A program made the translations under genes and the position numbers. Source: Rufibacter roseolus (GTDB taxonomy: Bacteria > Bacteroidota > Bacteroidia > Cytophagales > Hymenobacteraceae). Taken from it: DNA of 64,000 bases. This document shows positions 9,891 to 18,040 of this stretch, piece after piece. Each line of letters begins with the position of its first letter. Position 1 is the stretch's first letter. The notes under the pieces were generated by a model. The model was not told the origin of the DNA, ran no database searches, and saw nothing but the letters and a program-made list of their open reading frames with translations. The DNA lies in the NCBI RefSeq assembly GCF_017916365.1, contig NZ_JAFMSU010000004.1, forward strand, positions 1 through 64,000, in the 5' to 3' direction.

Positions 9891-9932
9891 ACAGGCAGGC
9901 AATACTACGGTTGGGTAGTGTTACCTGCCTGT
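9891..9932 (+). terminator. hairpin terminator candidate
   Basis: A 17-bp stem (9891-9907 with 9916-9932, one C-A mismatch and one G-U pair) closes an 8-nt loop about 55 bases after the stop at 9835. No long U-run follows, so it may act as an RNA stabiliser rather than a strict intrinsic terminator. Confidence 0.5.
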
Positions 9933-10507
9933 TTGATGCAAAGATAACCAGCCATTCAACGACTTGAATTACAATCGATCCATTCCCCTTTGGACCTCCC
10001 AGGGGACTTGAAGAGGTTTCCTCCCTTTTAGCAGCAAGGAATAAGCGGCCAGCCCCCGCCTATAAGTATGTAATTCAATTGATAAAGAGGGAGAACCACC
10101 ATTGGAAAAACCTACCTAAAAGCACTCAGAAACTAGATTCGCTGGAGTGCCAGTAGTCTATGACAGGCTGCTTGCTTTGCATTCTGCGATTCAAGGAGGA
10201 GTATATCATTAAAGAAGGCACCTTCACCGATTCCTAGAAGTTCAATTATCGCCAGAAAAAAGAGGAAGCTCCCTCCCCTTGAGCAAAACCAAGCTTTTCA
10301 GAAGCAATGGTCAAGTAGGCCTAACAGAACAACCACATGGGACCTGTTGCAATTGGACATGTTGCAATTGGATCTAAGCCCAAAGTCACCTGGCAAGCAC
10401 CAAGTAAATCCCATTGAGCGTATACAAGAGGGATTCAGTGATCAGCTGCCTGCGTCCACCACTCGGCCTTGATTAAACACCTCTCTGGAACCTTAATTCT
10501 CCTGCCT
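9933..10507. other. intergenic with short direct repeat
   Basis: No gene is supported in this stretch upstream of the TIR-STAND gene. The only structure seen is a 13-bp direct repeat TGTTGCAATTGGA at 10345-10357 and 10360-10372, separated by two bases, about 135 bases before the chosen start. It could be a regulator-binding site. Confidence 0.4.
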
Positions 10508-13500
10508 ATGGATGAAAAACCTTATAACGTGTTCCTCTCGTACTCTAGGACCGATGGGGTGAGCTTCGCGGAGAGGCTCCAGCGCAGGCTCTTGGCAGAC
10601 GAAAAAGGCAGCCAATTGAAGTATTATAGGTTCAGAACTGGGATGGGGTATGAAACGGATTCCAACTGGGCGTTTGACGGATCAAGAGAGGCGGAGTGCA
10701 TGGTGGTCATTATCACCCCAGCATTACTCCAACTTCCTTCCCTGGCCCATATCCTTGAACCCTCTTACTATGTGAACCCCAGAGTCTTCCTAGTGAAAGG
10801 AGTGCCGAATAAAGGGTTGGAGGCTTATATCCTGCCACCTGCACTGGCAAACCTACATGTATATGACCTGGAGCAGGAATGGGAAAGCTTCATGGAGGAC
10901 CTGTATAGCCACTGCACCCTGGATAAGTTTCTGAACCTGGCCCCGAGCCTCCCCGATGGATACGTGCACCGGCCTGCGATTTACGAAAAGGTCAAGCGCA
11001 AACTGCTGCAGTCAGGAGATAGGGACCCATTCTACCTGCGGCTGGAAGGGGAGGAGGGGGATGGCAAGACGACCCTGGCAGCCGCTTTATGCCATGACCG
11101 TGATATACGTGACCATTTCTACGATGGGATCCTATGGCTCAGCTTAAGCAAGAACGGGGATGACCTGCAGGAGGTCAGAAGCCTCTACAGCCAACTGATA
11201 GGGGAAGAAGCGTCCATTGAAGACTTAGGGGAAACCCTGTATAACTTCGCCAGTGAGATTTCCCCTTCTTCAGACCAGGGTCGCCTGCTGGTGGTGGACA
11301 ACGTCCTCCAAGCCCGACAGCTTAGTATATTCATGGGATTCGTGGGTAGAAATGTCAAAGTGTTGAGCACCGGTCCGGGCACGCTGCACTTAACGAGTGC
11401 CAGAAACTATCATGAGGAGAAAGCCACAAGCTTCGAAATAGGCCCCATGGAGGAAAGAGAAGCGTTCCGCATGCTGGGGGTAGAATCGGGCCATGGGGAT
11501 CCCTTCCTATCGAGGAAATTGGCGGAATGGGCGAAGGGTACTCCCTTGCTTCTGCACCTCCTGCACAGAATGGCCCTGGCCCAAGCGCAAAACTTCGGCT
11601 CCGTACGGCAGGCGCAAGGGGAGCTGTTGGAGAGGATTGAGAAAAGCGCAAACACCCTAGGTTCAGATAGGAAAACCCTGAATCGCCCGGAAAGCATCCA
11701 GGTTTGCATGGCTGCCATCCTGGGCCTACTCCCTGAGGAACAAAGGAGGCGGCGCATGGAACTGGCCGCTTTCCCCACGGGGCAGCCCATCCCGGAGGAA
11801 ACCATCTATGCCCTCTGGGGAATTGCCCCAGACAAGGGGAGAAGCCTTCTGGAGGAGTGGACGGGGTATTCCTTGTTGGAGTATGATGGGCATAAAGGTG
11901 AGGTGACCGTCCACCATGCGCTACAGCAATATTTTAGAGGTGCCCTGGGAAAGGACAGGGAGCCCCTGAAAAGACTGCTCCAGAAATTACTGACTGATCC
12001 CCATCACCTGCCCAATGCTTACTCCTGGCGGTTCCTGATCAGGTTTCTGGTGAGGGTAGGGGACATTTCGAAGGCATCGGACCTACTCTCCGACTACCGT
12101 TGGCTGAAGGCAAAGCTCGAGAATACCGACATCCGGAGCCTGTGGCAGGACTTCCTGCTGCTCCAAGTGAGGACGGGTTTGCTAGAGCTCCTGAAGGACT
12201 CCCTTAGCATGACCTACCAGGCCTTGGCCATAGATAAGGGCAACCTCCCCTTGCAGCTTCACCAGCGGCTCCGGCTGCACTGGGAGATCCTGCCCAGGGA
12301 TTTCCGGCAGGCCCTGGAGGAAGACCTCCGCCACAGCCTCTGCGTTCCTCTCAAAACGGACCTGAACCCGATAGGTAATGCCTTTTACACCGTGGAGCTA
12401 GGGTCCGGGATCCAGAAGCTAATCCTTTGGGAAGATAAAAACATCATAGGCTTCTACAGCGGCAAGATACAGGTGATGGAAAGGGATAGCGGCAAGCTCC
12501 TTTTCTCCCTTGCCGGTCACACGCAGTACCTGGAGGACCTGGTGGTGGCAGGCAGCATCCTGGCAAGCAGCAGTTGGGACGGCACCATCAGGATCTGGGA
12601 CTTGGCCAAAAGGAAGGCCGTTGAAACCATAACCGACCAATCGGGCATACACCGGTACTTGGAGGTGGTGGGGGATGTGCTGGTCAGCGGCTCCGGAGGC
12701 TACGATAGAAACAGGGGCAAAATGGTAGGTACCCTCAAAAGCAGGGATATACGGACCGGCAAGGTGCTGCATTCCTTTGGAGAGCTAGATAATTACATCA
12801 CCAGTATGGCGGTGTCGGGGAACGTAGTGGTGGCAGGTATCAATGATGGCCCCATCAAGAGCTGGATTCTGGCCTCCGGTGAGGAATTGGTTTCTTTTAC
12901 CGGATACACTGGGACAATCAACCACCTTCAAATCGTAGGTGACATTTTGCTGGCCAACAACGAGCATTATCAAGACTATAGCATTTGGGGGTGGGAAATG
13001 AGGACGGGTAGGCACCTTTTCACCCTTAAGGGACACACCGATAAAATCACATGCCTAGCCGTTTATGGAGATATCCTGCTCAGCGGCAGTGAGGACGGTA
13101 CGCTCCGGAGTTGGGATATTAAGCAGGGCAAACCCCTCCAGGTGTTCAAGGGCCATTCAGGTAAAGTATTAGGGATTGCCTTGTACAGAGACACTGTCGT
13201 GAGTTGCAGCGAGGACGGCACGCTGAGGAACTGGAACATCCTGACCGGGGAGCAGCTGCGTATCTTCTTGGGCCACAGCTCCGGAGTGGCCGCCCATACG
13301 GTCTCCGGCAGGCTGCTGGTGAGCGGGGACTGGGCGGGTGCGGTAAAATGCTGGGACCTGGAGAGCGGTGGGGATAAAAACGTCCCTACGGGTCATGTTG
13401 ATTCCATCAGGAGGTTGGAAATTATCGGAGGGATAGTTGTCACCGCAAGCAAAGATGCCACAGTGAGGAGCTGGGACTTGGCGACGGGCAAACCCCTGAA

Positions 13501-14407
13501 GGTGTTCAAAGGGCACATGGCCCCTATCAAAACGCTCTCTGTTTACGGTGGTTTGGTAGTCAGCGGCAGCGAGGACGGCACTCTCAGGAGCTGGAACCTT
13601 GCTACAGGGAAGCAGTTGCAACAATTTGAAGGGCATGAGGGCGGGGTGACTGCCGCCGCCATCGCAGATGGGGTACTCTACAGCGCTGACTATGATTCAC
13701 CTATCCGGGGCTGGGACCTGGCCACCGGGAAAGAACTGCGGGTTCTCCCCGAAGACTCCAGGTTCACTCGCCTCGCCTCCGCCCCGGGGATGCTCGTCAG
13801 CAGTAATCACGATTCAATAAAGGTCTTGGATCCGGAAACCGGGAAAGAGCTAAAGGTAATCGAAGCTAAGGATTATAGCCCCTTTCAGATGGCTATCATC
13901 GGTGACACCTTAGTGACCGCCTCCTCTTCTCCCAAACATGATACCCTAAGGAGCTGGGACTTATCGAAAGGCCTGCTCCGGCACAAATATATGGGCTTCG
14001 GGATGGATGGGCATGTCCGCGGAAGCACGTGTTTCAACATCTCAGGTGGGCTGCTGGTAAGTGCCGGAAGGGGTTTCGCGAAAAGGTTCAAGGCAGACGC
14101 TGGCTATAGCAATAGCATCATCAGCTGGGACTTGGAGTCAGGCAAGGCCTTGCAGAGTTTCTGGGGGCATACCAAGACCATTACGGGGCTGCAGGTTGCC
14201 GGGGGAATCCTGATCAGCGGCAGCCATGACGGCACGATCCGGCTTTGGGAGCTGGACAGCGGACGCTTGATCTTGAGTCTCTTCCATGATGAAGGAATCA
14301 ACCGGCTGAATTACGAACCCGAGAGCAGGACCATAGTAGCTGGTGGCAAGAGGGGAGGAATGTTTTTTTACAAGCTCAATAGTGATTTCTCTACTCTAGA
14401 CAAGTAA
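10508..14407 (+). CDS. TIR - STAND NTPase - WD40 protein (NLR-like, candidate defence/cell-death protein)
   Basis: ATG 10508 is preferred over the in-frame TTG 10469 because it directly precedes the TIR beta-strand A ('YNVFLSYSRTDG'). Residues ~5-140 form a TIR domain; the Glu in 'HILEPSYY' sits where the NADase Glu is expected, but this alignment is by eye. Residues ~175-480 form a STAND/NB-ARC-like NTPase with P-loop 'GEEGDGKTTL' and Walker B 'RLLVVDN'. A helical linker follows. From ~630 to the end there are about 14-15 WD40 blades ('GSEDGTLRSWD', 'ASKDATVRSWD'), enough for two seven-blade propellers. In known bacterial and plant NLR-like proteins, the repeats sense a ligand, the NTPase oligomerises and TIR degrades NAD+ or makes a signal. 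That role is inference here. It is a single gene with no obvious partner, though the defence-rich context supports it. Confidence 0.88.
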   Translation: MDEKPYNVFLSYSRTDGVSFAERLQRRLLADEKGSQLKYYRFRTGMGYETDSNWAFDGSREAECMVVIITPALLQLPSLAHILEPSYYVNPRVFLVKGVPNKGLEAYILPPALANLHVYDLEQEWESFMEDLYSHCTLDKFLNLAPSLPDGYVHRPAIYEKVKRKLLQSGDRDPFYLRLEGEEGDGKTTLAAALCHDRDIRDHFYDGILWLSLSKNGDDLQEVRSLYSQLIGEEASIEDLGETLYNFASEISPSSDQGRLLVVDNVLQARQLSIFMGFVGRNVKVLSTGPGTLHLTSARNYHEEKATSFEIGPMEEREAFRMLGVESGHGDPFLSRKLAEWAKGTPLLLHLLHRMALAQAQNFGSVRQAQGELLERIEKSANTLGSDRKTLNRPESIQVCMAAILGLLPEEQRRRRMELAAFPTGQPIPEETIYALWGIAPDKGRSLLEEWTGYSLLEYDGHKGEVTVHHALQQYFRGALGKDREPLKRLLQKLLTDPHHLPNAYSWRFLIRFLVRVGDISKASDLLSDYRWLKAKLENTDIRSLWQDFLLLQVRTGLLELLKDSLSMTYQALAIDKGNLPLQLHQRLRLHWEILPRDFRQALEEDLRHSLCVPLKTDLNPIGNAFYTVELGSGIQKLILWEDKNIIGFYSGKIQVMERDSGKLLFSLAGHTQYLEDLVVAGSILASSSWDGTIRIWDLAKRKAVETITDQSGIHRYLEVVGDVLVSGSGGYDRNRGKMVGTLKSRDIRTGKVLHSFGELDNYITSMAVSGNVVVAGINDGPIKSWILASGEELVSFTGYTGTINHLQIVGDILLANNEHYQDYSIWGWEMRTGRHLFTLKGHTDKITCLAVYGDILLSGSEDGTLRSWDIKQGKPLQVFKGHSGKVLGIALYRDTVVSCSEDGTLRNWNILTGEQLRIFLGHSSGVAAHTVSGRLLVSGDWAGAVKCWDLESGGDKNVPTGHVDSIRRLEIIGGIVVTASKDATVRSWDLATGKPLKVFKGHMAPIKTLSVYGGLVVSGSEDGTLRSWNLATGKQLQQFEGHEGGVTAAAIADGVLYSADYDSPIRGWDLATGKELRVLPEDSRFTRLASAPGMLVSSNHDSIKVLDPETGKELKVIEAKDYSPFQMAIIGDTLVTASSSPKHDTLRSWDLSKGLLRHKYMGFGMDGHVRGSTCFNISGGLLVSAGRGFAKRFKADAGYSNSIISWDLESGKALQSFWGHTKTITGLQVAGGILISGSHDGTIRLWELDSGRLILSLFHDEGINRLNYEPESRTIVAGGKRGGMFFYKLNSDFSTLDK

Positions 14408-14516
14408 ATAGGTCCTTTTCCTGTACTCAAGCTTTCCTGTAAAAATGGATATTGTACCTTGAAGCCTACTTCTCCTACTTATTGGCACCTTGGGGTTCCT
14501 ATACTTATACGTTTGC

Positions 14517-14855
14517 ATGGGTGATATCATCATAGCAGTTTGTCCCTGTGGGTTAACCTCCAAGCAGATCTTTCGCGGGATCGGGTTCATTTATTTCGAA
14601 ACAGGTCACTTCTGCGAACCGGCATACTGCGACACATGCGGCATCGTGGAAGGAAAAGAAGCAAGCAGGAGCTATTCTAAATGCCCAAGCTGCCGCAGGA
14701 AGATGAAGTTCTATAATCCACAGCTCAACGAGCAGGAAGAAGAAGTGTCTGGTGAACCCGCTTTCTCACATTACCTGGAGGGTGAAACGCAGTGGCATTG
14801 CCCCAAATGCAAGCAAGAGACCTTGAAGTTTGAGAACATTGGGTGCTGGGACTAA
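14517..14855 (+). CDS. small zinc-ribbon protein of unknown function
   Basis: The protein is 112 residues from ATG 14517; an in-frame TTG at 14490 would add nine residues. It contains several Cys pairs: 'CPCG', 'CDTCG', 'CPSCRRK' and a C-terminal 'CPKCKQE'. These could form two zinc ribbons with an acidic linker ('NEQEEEV') between them. There is no signal peptide or membrane segment, so it is probably cytosolic. Two zinc ribbons suggest nucleic-acid or protein contacts, but no named family is recognised. It lies 109 bases after the TIR-STAND gene and 48 bases before another small unknown gene on the same strand, so co-transcription is possible. Confidence 0.6.
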   Translation: MGDIIIAVCPCGLTSKQIFRGIGFIYFETGHFCEPAYCDTCGIVEGKEASRSYSKCPSCRRKMKFYNPQLNEQEEEVSGEPAFSHYLEGETQWHCPKCKQETLKFENIGCWD

Positions 14856-14903
14856 CTGGTAGTACATGACACCATACAACTTCCGGAAAACAGACCAACA
14901 GCT

Positions 14904-15266
14904 ATGATCTTCGAATTCAGCATGGGTGGGTACTACGCCACCAACTATTGGGTACGCTACAACAAAAGGGTGCTGCTGTGTCACACTTCGGAGTATCCCA
15001 TGCCACCCACCCCGGAGGACATGCTGACCGTGCAACTGAAAGGCGAAAGCTGGAACCCGCTGCTGTCGTTTCTCTCAGGATGCGCTTGGGAGAAGGAGTA
15101 CCTGACCGATGTCTGCGACGGCATTCAGTGGGAACTCAGGACGAAGGGAACCGGTGTCAACCTCAAAGCGTACGGATCAAACGCTTACCCGCATGACTTC
15201 CCCGTGTTCATCGGGCTGCTGAACACCGTGCTCTCTGAAGCTGGGTTCAGCATATCCCTTCCTTAA
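14904..15266 (+). CDS. hypothetical protein
   Basis: A 120-residue soluble protein starting at ATG 14904 ('MIFEFSMGGYYATNYWVRY'). It is rich in aromatic residues, has no signal peptide or transmembrane segment and no motif I can assign to a family. Codon composition resembles the neighbouring genes and it sits 48 bases after the zinc-ribbon gene in the same orientation, supporting a real gene, possibly in one transcript. Function unknown. Confidence 0.55.
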   Translation: MIFEFSMGGYYATNYWVRYNKRVLLCHTSEYPMPPTPEDMLTVQLKGESWNPLLSFLSGCAWEKEYLTDVCDGIQWELRTKGTGVNLKAYGSNAYPHDFPVFIGLLNTVLSEAGFSISLP

Positions 15267-15369
15267 CCGCTGCTCCTTCTACCAGAATAGTTACTAACAT
15301 ATTTGGGGTTATCAACACAATTTACCAACATTATTAGAAAAGTAGGCACAAACATTCACCTATTGTATA

Positions 15370-15400
15370 TAGTTTTGCGTAATTACTAACTTTTTTAGTA
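15370..15400 (+). promoter_or_regulatory. umuDC promoter -7 element with overlapping palindrome
   Basis: TAGTTTTG at 15370-15377 matches the Bacteroidota -7 consensus TAnnTTTG. Seven bases on, TACTAA (15384-15389) and TTAGTA (15395-15400) form an inverted repeat around the expected transcription start. That is a plausible operator position for a DNA-damage-responsive repressor. No clear -33 element is seen. Confidence 0.4.
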
Positions 15401-15425
15401 TTAGTGATTCTACGAAGGTGTTGAT

Positions 15426-15890
15426 ATGAGCTGCGCAAAGATAATACCCATCGATTCCTCTGTCCTGGAACTCTGTCCAGTTGAGATACTGGAAGGACTA
15501 GAAGTGCCCCTGTACGCTTCCTACATCAGCGCAGGGTTCCCCTCCCCAGCCGACGATTACCTGGAAGACCGGATAGACCTAAGTACCTATCTGGTCCAGA
15601 ACCCTACCTCCACCTTCCTGATGAGGGTAAAGGGCAACTCCATGCAGGACGCCAACATTCACGAGGGGAACCTGCTGGTAATCGACAAGTCCCTCAAACC
15701 GCGTGACGGTTTCCCGGTGGTGTGCTTCCTAGAGGGGGAGTTCACCGTGAAGACGTTCCGTCAGATAAAAGGGAAGGTGTACCTGGAACCCGCCAACCCG
15801 GTGTACCCCCGCATCGAGGTCACCGAGGAGATGGAGATGCGGGTCTGGGGCGTGATCGTCTGGGTCCTGCAAAAACCGGAGAAGCGATGA
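15426..15890 (+). CDS. umuD: UmuD-like S24 family autoprotease
   Basis: A 154-residue LexA/UmuD-type protein. Self-cleavage in this family uses a Ser-Lys dyad: Ser72 lies in 'GNSMQD' and Lys109 in 'TVKTF'. The scissile bond is probably Ala36-Gly37 ('SAGFPSP'). After RecA-stimulated cleavage, UmuD' would join UmuC to form translesion polymerase V. Its stop codon overlaps the start of umuC by four bases (ATGA), so the two are translationally coupled. The upstream region holds a -7 element and a palindrome that may give damage-inducible control. In Bacteroidota such umuDC pairs are often on accessory DNA, which fits the surrounding defence and mobile genes. Confidence 0.93.
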   Translation: MSCAKIIPIDSSVLELCPVEILEGLEVPLYASYISAGFPSPADDYLEDRIDLSTYLVQNPTSTFLMRVKGNSMQDANIHEGNLLVIDKSLKPRDGFPVVCFLEGEFTVKTFRQIKGKVYLEPANPVYPRIEVTEEMEMRVWGVIVWVLQKPEKR

Positions 15891-17164
15891 CCACGCTCTT
15901 CGGACTCTGCGACTGCAACAACTTCTACGCCTCTTGCGAGCGGGTCTTCCAACCGGGGCTGAACGGCAAACCCGTGGTGGTGCTCTCCAACAACGATGGG
16001 TGCGTGATCGCCCGCAGCAACGAGGCGAAGGCGCTGGGCATCCAGATGGGTACCCCGTACTTTCAGATCAGGGATCTGGTGGAGATAGACGAGGTGCACG
16101 CGTTCTCCTCCAACTACGTGCTCTATGGCGACATGTCCAGTAGGGTGATGGCTACACTAGCAATGTTCACGCCGAATATTGAGGTGTACTCCATAGACGA
16201 GTCATTCCTAGATTTAGGGAACTTCTACAAGAAAGACCTGCACCAGTACTGCTGGGAGATAAAGAACATTGTTTATCAGTGGACCGGCATTCCCGTCAGT
16301 TTGGGTGTTGCCCCGACAAAAGCACTCGCCAAGGTAGCAAACAGACTCGCTAAGAAGTCCGCCAAAGCGAAGGGAGTATCAGTACTCACCGATCCCTACC
16401 ACCTCTCAGAAGCACTAAAAGCGACCAGCATTGAGGACGTGTGGGGAGTGGGACGGCAATACACGAAGCTGCTCCGCCGGCACGGGGTGAACAACGGGTA
16501 TGATTTTACCCAGAAGAATGACTCTTGGGTGAAGAAGCATATGGCGGTCGTTGGGCTGAGACTCGTGAAGGAACTCCGAGGGGAAAGCTGCCTGGAGCTG
16601 GACGAACTCGCACCTCCGAAGAAAGGAATCTGCACCTCACGTGGCTTCGGTGAACGGCTGACGGAGTATTCTCAGATACAAGAAGCTACCGCAAACTACG
16701 CGGCCAAGTGCGCCAAAAAACTAAGGCAGCAGGGGAGTTGCGCCAGAGTGATGACCGTGTTCATCCAGACGAACTACTTCTCGGAAAGGGACCTTCAGTA
16801 CAACAATAGCCGGACCATTACCCTACCGGTCGCCACCAACTCGGATATGGAGCTGATCCACTACGCGTCACTCGCCCTGAAGTCTATCTACCGCCCAGGC
16901 TATAGGTACAAGAAGACTGGGGTAATCCTGACGGAGATCGTGCCGGAAGACCGGATACAGCTAGATCTGCTGGACAAGGTAAACAGGGAGAAACACGGGA
17001 GCATTATGGAAACCTTGGATAGGCTCAATGCCCGGTACGGGAGAAATGCAGTAAAAGTCGCGACGCAGGGGTTTGACCCATCCTGGCAGCTGAAATGCGA
17101 GCGAAGATCCCCTTGCTATACCACCAGGCTCTCTGAGATACCCACCGTCTACAACACCCTGTAA
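15887..17164 (+). CDS. umuC: UmuC, Y-family DNA polymerase V catalytic subunit
   Basis: The start is ATG 15887, overlapping the umuD stop; the same frame is open further upstream inside umuD, but those residues are GC-rich antisense-like sequence. The protein is 425 residues, normal for UmuC. The N-terminal palm motif 'CDCNNFYASCERVF' supplies the first metal-binding Asp and 'YSIDESFLDL' the Asp-Glu pair. A helix-hairpin-helix region follows ('SIEDVWGVGRQY'), then the little-finger region and a UmuC-type C-terminal tail. It performs error-prone replication across DNA lesions with UmuD'. The operon appears complete and intact. Confidence 0.95.
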   Translation: MTTLFGLCDCNNFYASCERVFQPGLNGKPVVVLSNNDGCVIARSNEAKALGIQMGTPYFQIRDLVEIDEVHAFSSNYVLYGDMSSRVMATLAMFTPNIEVYSIDESFLDLGNFYKKDLHQYCWEIKNIVYQWTGIPVSLGVAPTKALAKVANRLAKKSAKAKGVSVLTDPYHLSEALKATSIEDVWGVGRQYTKLLRRHGVNNGYDFTQKNDSWVKKHMAVVGLRLVKELRGESCLELDELAPPKKGICTSRGFGERLTEYSQIQEATANYAAKCAKKLRQQGSCARVMTVFIQTNYFSERDLQYNNSRTITLPVATNSDMELIHYASLALKSIYRPGYRYKKTGVILTEIVPEDRIQLDLLDKVNREKHGSIMETLDRLNARYGRNAVKVATQGFDPSWQLKCERRSPCYTTRLSEIPTVYNTL

Positions 17165-17211
17165 CGAACACGGCTCAGGTGCCGTTTGGAGATTGAATCA
17201 GACACACCTCC

Positions 17212-17607
17212 ATGATCATCTATAACAGCGGATTCCTAATCCTTGATTTCGATCCCAGCACGGACATCCTGTCTGTCACCATGCCCCCGGTGAGCGACAT
17301 CCTCCTACCTGAGATCAGCCGCTCGTTCGACGTGATCGTGGAGCACTCCCGGAACTATGACATCAAGCGGCTCCTTTTCGACGCAAGGGAGACGCAGGTG
17401 GATGTGCGGGAGGAAGTATTCGCGCCAATCATTTCCCAGTTCGTACAGGACCTGGCGACCACGCGGGTGCAGAAGGTCGCCCGCGTCATCTCCTCCAGCG
17501 TTTTCCGGGAACACGTAGTCCGGAAGGTGTTCAACAACAACGTGCTCCCCATTCAATTTGAAAGCTTCTCCGAGATGGAGCCCGCGGTCGAATGGTTGAA
17601 ACACTAG
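17212..17607 (+). CDS. small hypothetical protein, possibly SpoIIAA/STAS-like
   Basis: A 131-residue soluble protein from ATG 17212. Alternating hydrophobic strands and helices ('FLILDFDPSTDILSV', 'IKRLLFDARE', 'VQKVARVISS', 'VEWLKH' at the end) resemble the SpoIIAA-like/STAS alpha-beta fold seen in many small Bacteroidota proteins, but no motif makes this certain. It follows umuC by 47 bases in the same direction and converges with the nuclease-inhibitor gene, with 22 bases between their ends. Confidence 0.55.
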   Translation: MIIYNSGFLILDFDPSTDILSVTMPPVSDILLPEISRSFDVIVEHSRNYDIKRLLFDARETQVDVREEVFAPIISQFVQDLATTRVQKVARVISSSVFREHVVRKVFNNNVLPIQFESFSEMEPAVEWLKH

Positions 17608-17629
17608 CCCGTTTGCGGTTGCACTTTGA

Positions 17630-18025
17630 TCAGGTCTCTACCTGTCGGGTCTTCAACCCCGCCAGATGTTGCTCTGGTGTCCAACCCAGCACATACGCTT
17701 CGATCTGCGTCCGGCCGATGCGGTATACCTTCACCCCTGTAAGTTTGAGCAACTCGTTCTGAAGCTGCTGAAATCGCTCAATCTCCTCTTGCTTCTCAGC
17801 GTTGGCTCCTTCGCGCACCTTGGTCATGTTGCGCAAGAAGTAGGTTAGCTCCTGCTCCTCCACCGGAGAGTCCATAGGTTTACCTAAATGCGAAAGCAGC
17901 CGTTCACGGTTAAACTCTTCGCTTGATTGCTGCCCAAGATCTACGGGTTCAAAAGGAGCGTCCGTCTCACTTAGCATGTAAAGGCCTTGTGCTGCTTGCT
18001 GTATCTTCTCTAATGTCTGTATCAT
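17630..18025 (-). CDS. nuiA: NuiA-type nuclease A inhibitor
   Basis: A 131-residue soluble protein closely matching the NuiA inhibitor family from memory. The N-terminus has 'AAQGLYMLSETDAPFE', as in the cyanobacterial protein, and the C-terminal part contains 'VYRIGRTQIEAYVLG', 'HLAGLKT' and a terminal 'VET'. In the Anabaena NucA-NuiA complex, the inhibitor's C-terminal Thr and a Glu near the N-terminus reach the nuclease metal site; the 'VET' end is kept here. It lies 15 bases downstream of a NucA-like nuclease gene on the same strand, so the two form an enzyme/inhibitor operon. It would protect the cytoplasm from nuclease made before export. Confidence 0.85.
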   Translation of the reverse strand: MIQTLEKIQQAAQGLYMLSETDAPFEPVDLGQQSSEEFNRERLLSHLGKPMDSPVEEQELTYFLRNMTKVREGANAEKQEEIERFQQLQNELLKLTGVKVYRIGRTQIEAYVLGWTPEQHLAGLKTRQVET

Positions 18026-18040
18026 AAGAATGATTCGGGA

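Noticed and set aside
17165-17211. Weak hairpin (CGGC...GCCG) after umuC
   Set aside because: The stem is too short and no U-run follows, and it lies directly before the next gene.
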